Below, piece by piece: positions 24,967-33,977 of a DNA stretch of 33,977 nt. Origin of the DNA: Lentisphaerota bacterium (GTDB lineage: Bacteria; Verrucomicrobiota; Lentisphaeria; Victivallales; Victivallaceae); contig SUWJ01000025.1 in the NCBI GenBank assembly GCA_015061545.1, forward strand, positions 1-33,977. Direction: 5' to 3'. The notes below the pieces were generated by a model, which was given only the letters and a program-made list of their open reading frames with translations, did not search any database and was not told the DNA's origin. Both the position numbers and the translations under genes were made by a program. Numbering within the stretch: the stretch's first letter is position 1; each line of letters opens with the position of its first letter.

Positions 24967-27900
24967 TTATTCTTCGTCTTCGTCGTCGAACGCTTCAACA
25001 ACGTCTTCAAGTTCCATGTTGTCAAAGTCCAGATCCGCTTCGTCATCCAGGAATGATCCTTCACCGAAAAGCGGAGCATCTTCGCTGAACAGATCATCTT
25101 CATCGTCAAAGATATTTTCGTCGTTCAACGCTGCATCTTCTTCGTTTTCGGATTCTTCAGGCAGCTCGCCGGGAATCTCTTCGCCGTAGTACTTCAGCTG
25201 CAGATTCTGCAGATTTTCCGTACCCGTACCGGCGGGAATCAAATGCCCCGTGATCACGTTTTCCTTGAAGCCCTTGAGTTCGTCGCTCTTGCCCAGCGTG
25301 GCAGCTTCGGTCAGAATACGGGTGGTATCCTGGAAGCTCGCCGCCGAAATAAAGCTGTCCGTTTCCAACGACGCCTTGGTGATCCCCAGCAGGATCGGTT
25401 CGCCGGTCGCCTGACGGCCGTCCATTGCCGCAACCCGGCGGTTTTCAGCTTCAAAGCACACCCGGTCGATAGGTTCACCCACCAGGTAGTCCGTATCGCC
25501 GCCGTCGGTAACACGCACCTTCTGCATCATCTGACGAATGATGATTTCGATGTGTTTATCGTTGATTTCCACCCCTTGCGCGCGGTACACCAACTGGATT
25601 TCGTTGACCAGGAAGCGCTGCAGTTCGTGCGGTCCGCAGATTTCCAGCAGCGCGTGAGGCACAATTGATCCTTCGGTCAGCTTGTCGCCGCGGTGCACAT
25701 AGTCGCCGTTGCTCACCAGCAGATGCTTGTTGGCAGGAATATTGCCGTGATCTTCCACCGTCTTGGCTTCCCGATCTTCGATCAGGATCTGACGGCGGCC
25801 CTTGGAGTTCTTGGCATTGATCTGCACAAAACCATCCACACGGGCGATTTCCGCAACTTCGCGGGGCTGACGGGCTTCAAACAACTCGGCAATTCGGGGC
25901 AGACCCCCGGTAATGTCTTTGTTCTTGGCAGACTGACGGGGCACACGGGCAACCGTCATACCGGGCACGACCTTCTCGCCTTCACGCGCCATAAGGAACG
26001 CACCGGCCGGCAGCGGATAGCTGGCAAGCACTTCGTCGTCATCGTTTTTAACCACGATCTGCGGACTCAGGTCTTCACGGTGTTCCATAACCGTAAATTC
26101 TTCCGTGCCGCCGCGGCGCTGACGGTTCAGCGTCATGCCTTCGATCAGGTGGATCAGCGCAACCGTACCCGCTTCTTCAATAATGATCGGCACATGGTAC
26201 GGATCCCAATGCACAAACTGTTCATTGGCTTTAACGGTCTGGCCTTCGCCCTTGGTCATCACGGAACCGGCTTCGATATCGTAACGGTCAAGTTCGGCTT
26301 CCCGCAGCGCATCGCCGCGATAATCGTAATCCTTATTGTAGAAGGAACCGATCGCTTCGGCTTCCGCCTTGGCACGGGCCCGCGCCTGTTCTTCGGCAGC
26401 CTTGGCAACCGCAGCATCGTAAACGATCACATAACCGTTCTTGCTGACCACCACGGTTTCGCCCTTCTGATTCTTGACTGTACGCACGTTCACCAAATGC
26501 AGCGTACCTGCATTACGCGCGGAAATTACCGGTTCTTTATAAGCGCTCGATGCCGTACCGCCGATGTGGAAAGTACGCATTGTCAGCTGAGTACCGGGTT
26601 CACCGATGGACTGCGCAGCAATGATACCCAACGCATCACCCACCTTCGCCACGCGGTCGCTGGCAAGATTTCTGCCGTAGCACTTGACGCAGACACCGTA
26701 AGGAGTTTCGCAAGTCAGGTTGCTGCGGATCAGCACCCGCTGGATACCGCGCTTTTCGATCATATCCATTATTGCCGAAGTGATTTCTTCGCCCGCATGA
26801 ACGATCACTCTGCCATCGTTATAGGCAGGATCTTTGAGATCCATCGCCGCAAAACGGCCCACAATACGGTCGCGCAACGGCAGGATCACTTCGTCCCCTT
26901 CCACGATCGCCGACATCCAGATACCCTTGACCGTACCGCAATCTTCTTCGCGGCAGATCACGTCCTGAGCCACGTCCACCAGCTTACGGGTCATGTAACC
27001 CGAGTCAGCGGTCTTAAGTGCGGTATCAGCCAGACCCTTACGGGCACCGTGGGTGGAAATAAAGTATTCCAGCACCGACAGACCTTCACGGAAGTTCGAG
27101 ATGATCGGCCGTTCAATAATATCGCCCGACGGATTAGCCATAAGACCGCGCATACCCGCCAGCTGACGGATCTGATCCTTACTGCCTCGCGCCCCGGAGT
27201 CAAGCATGGCGTAGACCGGGTTGATTTCGCCGCGGCGGGACTCATCTTCCAGACGGGCAAACAGCGCGCTTGCCACCGAGTTACTGGTCTGGGTCCAGAT
27301 ATCGACCACCTTGTTATGGCGTTCACCGTCAGTCAGCACCCCGCTGTTGTACTGATCCAGCACCTTGGAGATTTGCTCACGGGCATCGCTGATAAGTTCA
27401 TCTTTCTTATCGGGCACGTGCAAGTCGGTAATGGAGATGGAAAGCCCCGCACGGGTAGCGTGACGGTAGCCCAGAGCCTTGAGATCGTCCAGCAGTTTGA
27501 TCGTAGCATCGTGACCGCAGATCTTATAAGAAACGCTGATAAGTTTCCCCAAATCCTTCTTCTTCGCCAGCTGATTGTAGAATCCGAGCCGCTTATCCCA
27601 GATTTCGTTGAAAATACAACGACCGGGCGTAGTCAGAATATACTTGCTGTCCTTATCGCCGTAAACTGTATCCAGCCCCAAGTCGGGGTTGGGGATACGC
27701 ACCGCATCGTGGATGGAGAGGAACCCGGCATCCATGGCGTACAGAACTTCAAAATAGTCCTTGTAAAGTTTCGCCTTTTCCTTATTGCGCGGTTCGCAAG
27801 TCAGGTAGTACGAACCCAGCGTAATATCCTGCGTCGGCGTGGTGATCGGCTTACCGTTGGCGGGCGAAAAGATGTTGTTCGGCGCCAGCATCAGCAGCTT

Positions 27901-29349
27901 GGTTTCCATCTGCGCTTCGTTCGACAGAGGAACGTGTACAGCCATCTGGTCGCCGTCAAAGTCGGCGTTGTACGCAGTACAGACCAGCGGATGGATACGC
28001 AGTGCGGAGCCTTCGATCAGCACCGGGTCAAACGCCTGAATACTGAGTCGGTGCAGCGTCGGCGCACGGTTCAGCATCACGGGATGCCCCTTGGTCACTT
28101 CTTCCAGAATATCCCATACCACCGGCTCACCGCGTTCGATCATCTTCTTGGCGCCGCGCACCGTGTGAGCATAGCCGCGGTTCTTCAAATGACGGATGAT
28201 GAACGGTTCAAACAGAATCATCGCCATCTTTTTCGGCAGACCGCACTGATTGATCTTCAGTTCAGGACCTACCACGATTACCGAACGACCGGAGTAGTCA
28301 ACACGCTTACCCAGCAAATTCTGACGGAAACGGCCCTGCTTACCTTTGAGCATATCCGACAAACTCTTGAGCGCACGATTGCCCGCACCCGTTACCGCAC
28401 GACCGTGACGGCCGTTATCCAGCAGCGCATCCACCGCTTCCTGCAGCATACGCTTTTCATTGCGGATAATCACCTCAGGCGTACGCTGACTCAACAGATT
28501 CTTCAAACGGTTGTTGCGGTTGATCACGCGGCGATAGAGATCGTTCAAATCGCTGGTGGCAAAACGGCCGCCTTCCAGCGGAACCAGCGGGCGCAGATCC
28601 GGCGGAATCACCGGCAGCACCGTCATGATCATCCATTCAGGGCGCGAATTGCTGTTGATAAAACCTTCCATCAAACGCAGACGCTTGGAAAGTTTTTTAC
28701 GGATCGCCTTGTTTTTGGTGTTTTTCAGCTCTTCCTGCAATTCAGCCAGTTTGCTGGGCATATCCAGCTTTTCCAGCAGCGTCTTGATCGCAGGCGCACC
28801 CATGTCAGCCATAAACGAATCCTGATAGTCTTCGCGGGCTTCGCGGTACTGCATTTCATCCAGCACCTGACCGAGTTTCAACGGAGTATCACCGGGATCG
28901 GTCACTACCCACGATTCGTAGTAGATGACCCGTTCCAGATTCTTGGCGATCATATCCAGCGCCAGACCGATACGGCTGGGCATACACTTGAAAAACCAAA
29001 TGTGCGATACAGGTACCGCCAGCTCAATGTGCCCCATGCGTTCACGGCGCACTTTGCTCTGGGTCACTTCCACACCGCAGCGGTCGCAGATAATGCCCTT
29101 GTGCTTGACACGTTTGTATTTACCGCAGTTACACTCCCAGTCGCGGGTAGGACCGAAAATGCGTTCGCAGAACAAGCCGCCTTTTTCCGGCTTGAGTGTG
29201 CGGTAGTTGATCGTTTCAGGCGTTTTGACTTCGCCGTGGCTCCAGGAGCGGATCACGTCCGGCGAAGCAACGTTGATGGAAACCGCGCCGAATGAGTTGG
29301 CGGAAGATTTCCCCAAAACGTCACGATAAGCGAAAGTATTGTCTATCAC
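24967..29349 (-). CDS. rpoC: DNA-directed RNA polymerase subunit beta'
   Basis: This 1460-residue protein is the catalytic beta' subunit. The N-terminal zinc site has Cys73, Cys75, Cys88 and Cys91. The active-site motif NADFDGDQ carries the Mg-binding Asp463, Asp465 and Asp467. The trigger-loop segment MRTFHIGG and the second zinc site ([11 protein letters not shown]) are intact. Two unusual parts stand out: an Ala/charged stretch at about 979-1035 within the SI3-type insertion, and a C-terminal tail (1396-1460) with 32 acidic residues out of 65 and no Lys or Arg. The start is GTG, preceded by AGGAGG. It follows rpoB by 17 nt. Confidence 0.98.
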   Translation of the reverse strand: MIDNTFAYRDVLGKSSANSFGAVSINVASPDVIRSWSHGEVKTPETINYRTLKPEKGGLFCERIFGPTRDWECNCGKYKRVKHKGIICDRCGVEVTQSKVRRERMGHIELAVPVSHIWFFKCMPSRIGLALDMIAKNLERVIYYESWVVTDPGDTPLKLGQVLDEMQYREAREDYQDSFMADMGAPAIKTLLEKLDMPSKLAELQEELKNTKNKAIRKKLSKRLRLMEGFINSNSRPEWMIMTVLPVIPPDLRPLVPLEGGRFATSDLNDLYRRVINRNNRLKNLLSQRTPEVIIRNEKRMLQEAVDALLDNGRHGRAVTGAGNRALKSLSDMLKGKQGRFRQNLLGKRVDYSGRSVIVVGPELKINQCGLPKKMAMILFEPFIIRHLKNRGYAHTVRGAKKMIERGEPVVWDILEEVTKGHPVMLNRAPTLHRLSIQAFDPVLIEGSALRIHPLVCTAYNADFDGDQMAVHVPLSNEAQMETKLLMLAPNNIFSPANGKPITTPTQDITLGSYYLTCEPRNKEKAKLYKDYFEVLYAMDAGFLSIHDAVRIPNPDLGLDTVYGDKDSKYILTTPGRCIFNEIWDKRLGFYNQLAKKKDLGKLISVSYKICGHDATIKLLDDLKALGYRHATRAGLSISITDLHVPDKKDELISDAREQISKVLDQYNSGVLTDGERHNKVVDIWTQTSNSVASALFARLEDESRRGEINPVYAMLDSGARGSKDQIRQLAGMRGLMANPSGDIIERPIISNFREGLSVLEYFISTHGARKGLADTALKTADSGYMTRKLVDVAQDVICREEDCGTVKGIWMSAIVEGDEVILPLRDRIVGRFAAMDLKDPAYNDGRVIVHAGEEITSAIMDMIEKRGIQRVLIRSNLTCETPYGVCVKCYGRNLASDRVAKVGDALGIIAAQSIGEPGTQLTMRTFHIGGTASSAYKEPVISARNAGTLHLVNVRTVKNQKGETVVVSKNGYVIVYDAAVAKAAEEQARARAKAEAEAIGSFYNKDYDYRGDALREAELDRYDIEAGSVMTKGEGQTVKANEQFVHWDPYHVPIIIEEAGTVALIHLIEGMTLNRQRRGGTEEFTVMEHREDLSPQIVVKNDDDEVLASYPLPAGAFLMAREGEKVVPGMTVARVPRQSAKNKDITGGLPRIAELFEARQPREVAEIARVDGFVQINAKNSKGRRQILIEDREAKTVEDHGNIPANKHLLVSNGDYVHRGDKLTEGSIVPHALLEICGPHELQRFLVNEIQLVYRAQGVEINDKHIEIIIRQMMQKVRVTDGGDTDYLVGEPIDRVCFEAENRRVAAMDGRQATGEPILLGITKASLETDSFISAASFQDTTRILTEAATLGKSDELKGFKENVITGHLIPAGTGTENLQNLQLKYYGEEIPGELPEESENEEDAALNDENIFDDEDDLFSEDAPLFGEGSFLDDEADLDFDNMELEDVVEAFDDEDEE

Positions 29350-29366
29350 AGTAGGAATCCTCCTGA

Positions 29367-33191
<3,825 letters not shown>

Positions 33192-33558
33192 GTGTTTACT
33201 CATCCTTGGTGTAAGAAAGTTTATTATCTCGCACTACCTGTTCAAATCGGTTGCATAATCAGTAACGTGATTCGCAGCCGTCCATCGCCCCGAAAGGGGT
33301 TTCTTGCCAAGTGAGTTAGATTTTCAACCAGTCACGCAAATATCATCGCGGCATGTGACTTGCCGAAAACCGGAAAGATTCGGTCAAGAATATGCAGATT
33401 TTTTTCATTTTCATGCCAGAAAATCCCCGGTTCCGCAACTCCGGACTGTACAGTTTTTTTAAGGTAATCTGCACAACAATACCTGAAACGCAAACAACGG
33501 TCGAGGGGTTTTACAACCCCTCCACCGTTATTTTTTTCTGCTCTTAAGTCAGAATCAA
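33192..33558. other. rplL-rpoB spacer of 367 bases
   Basis: No gene is visible. It holds the hairpin at 33496-33529, a CCCC-GAAA-GGGG mini-hairpin near 33289-33300, and other short stems. I found no convincing minus-strand promoter for rpoB. In E. coli the equivalent spacer is of similar length and carries an attenuator and an RNase III site, so a similar role here is reasonable but unproven. Confidence 0.55.
33496..33537. terminator. Strong hairpin between rplL and rpoB (possible attenuator)
   Basis: An 8-bp stem (33503-33510 with 33515-33522) with a TTAC loop continues, after one mismatch, into 6 more pairs (33496-33501 with 33524-33529). A T-run (33531-33537) follows on the plus strand. 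On the minus strand, the direction of the genes, the hairpin comes about 30 nt after rplL but has only a poor T-run, which would fit partial termination. Confidence 0.5.
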
Positions 33559-33942
33559 TTACTTGATTTCGACCTTGGCACCGGCGCCTTCGAGCTGAGC
33601 CTTGATCTTGTCGGCATCTTCCTTGCTGACAGCTTCCTTGACAGCCTTCGGAGCAGCTTCGACCAGATCCTTGGCTTCCTTCAGACCAAGACCGGTGATG
33701 GCACGCACTTCCTTGATGACCGCAACTTTGTTGTCGCCAAAGCTGGCAAGCACAACGTCAAATTCGGTCTTTTCTTCAGCGGCGGCTGCGGGAGCAGCAG
33801 CACCGGCAACAGCAGCAACCGCGACCGGAGCAGCGGCGCTCACACCAAGACGTTCTTCCAAAGCCTTGACCAGCTTGGAAAGTTCCAGAACAGTCATGTT
33901 CTCGACGTAATCGATAAAAGATTCCATGTTGACTTCAGCCAT
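33559..33942 (-). CDS. rplL: 50S ribosomal protein L7/L12
   Basis: This 127-residue protein is the flexible stalk protein that recruits translation GTPases. It has an N-terminal dimerisation domain (about 1-35), an Ala/Pro-rich hinge (about 36-55), and the C-terminal domain with [21 protein letters not shown] and [27 protein letters not shown] precedes the ATG. rplJ is expected just right of the window. Confidence 0.97.
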   Translation of the reverse strand: MAEVNMESFIDYVENMTVLELSKLVKALEERLGVSAAAPVAVAAVAGAAAPAAAAEEKTEFDVVLASFGDNKVAVIKEVRAITGLGLKEAKDLVEAAPKAVKEAVSKEDADKIKAQLEGAGAKVEIK

Positions 33943-33977
33943 GATAATATTCCTCCATTAATGACTTTGTTGTCTTT

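Noticed and set aside
25693..29295. A 1200-codon open frame on the plus strand opposite rpoC
   Set aside because: It is a shadow of the rpoC codon pattern; no domain or ribosome-binding site supports it.
33445..33460. Palindrome ACTGTACAGT followed by T residues as a terminator
   Set aside because: A 10-base palindrome has no room for a loop and cannot form a stable terminator hairpin.

Overview
The window looks like chromosomal DNA from a Lentisphaerae/Victivallis-type bacterium (PVC group). This is inferred from gene style, not from a database search. The signs are pseudopilin-like proteins beginning [19 protein letters not shown] with an H-X9-DG motif, placed ahead of large secreted carbohydrate-active-type proteins, plus divergent but complete ribosomal and RNA polymerase proteins.

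Left part (1-8440). A proline/Na+ symporter gene (putP, minus strand) ends in a clear bidirectional hairpin terminator and diverges from a small DUF454/YbaN-type membrane protein. Next is a two-gene plus-strand unit: a pseudopilin-like protein and a 1157-residue secreted protein with a glycosidase-like TIM barrel and a beta-galactosidase trimerisation-like domain. After a 14-bp hairpin comes a compact four-gene redox unit: a flavoprotein with an iron-sulfur-flavoprotein-type cysteine motif, a short ferredoxin:thioredoxin reductase catalytic subunit, a thioredoxin, and a NifX/NifB-type protein with a His/Cys-rich tail. No FTR variable subunit or NADPH thioredoxin reductase is nearby.

Middle part (8441-18111). 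A sigma70-like promoter and a ~270-nt leader precede six tightly spaced plus-strand genes: a second pseudopilin-like protein, an exported tyrosine-phosphatase-like protein, a secreted TIM-barrel protein, a secreted transglutaminase-like protein, a paralogue of the TIM-barrel protein, and a sodium:solute symporter. It ends at a strong terminator. It reads as a self-contained unit for handling an unknown extracellular substrate: surface or secretion protein, periplasmic processing, Na+-driven uptake. It is the best candidate for an undescribed system in the window.

Right part (18334-33942, minus strand). Transcribed leftwards: rplL, rpoB, rpoC, rpsL, rpsG, fusA, rpsJ, rplC, rplD, rplW, rplB, rpsS, then a terminator. 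The usual tuf gene is absent between fusA and rpsJ, and the S10 cluster stops after rpsS instead of continuing to rplV-rpsC. Features worth attention are Asn at the E. coli RpoB His526 position, Arg at S12 position 88, a highly acidic RpoC C-terminal tail, an Ala/charged insertion in RpoC, and structured spacers between rplL-rpoB, rpoC-rpsL and rpsJ-rplC. Several promoters share the form TTGnAA-N16-TATnTT. No tRNA, rRNA, insertion sequence or CRISPR array was seen.
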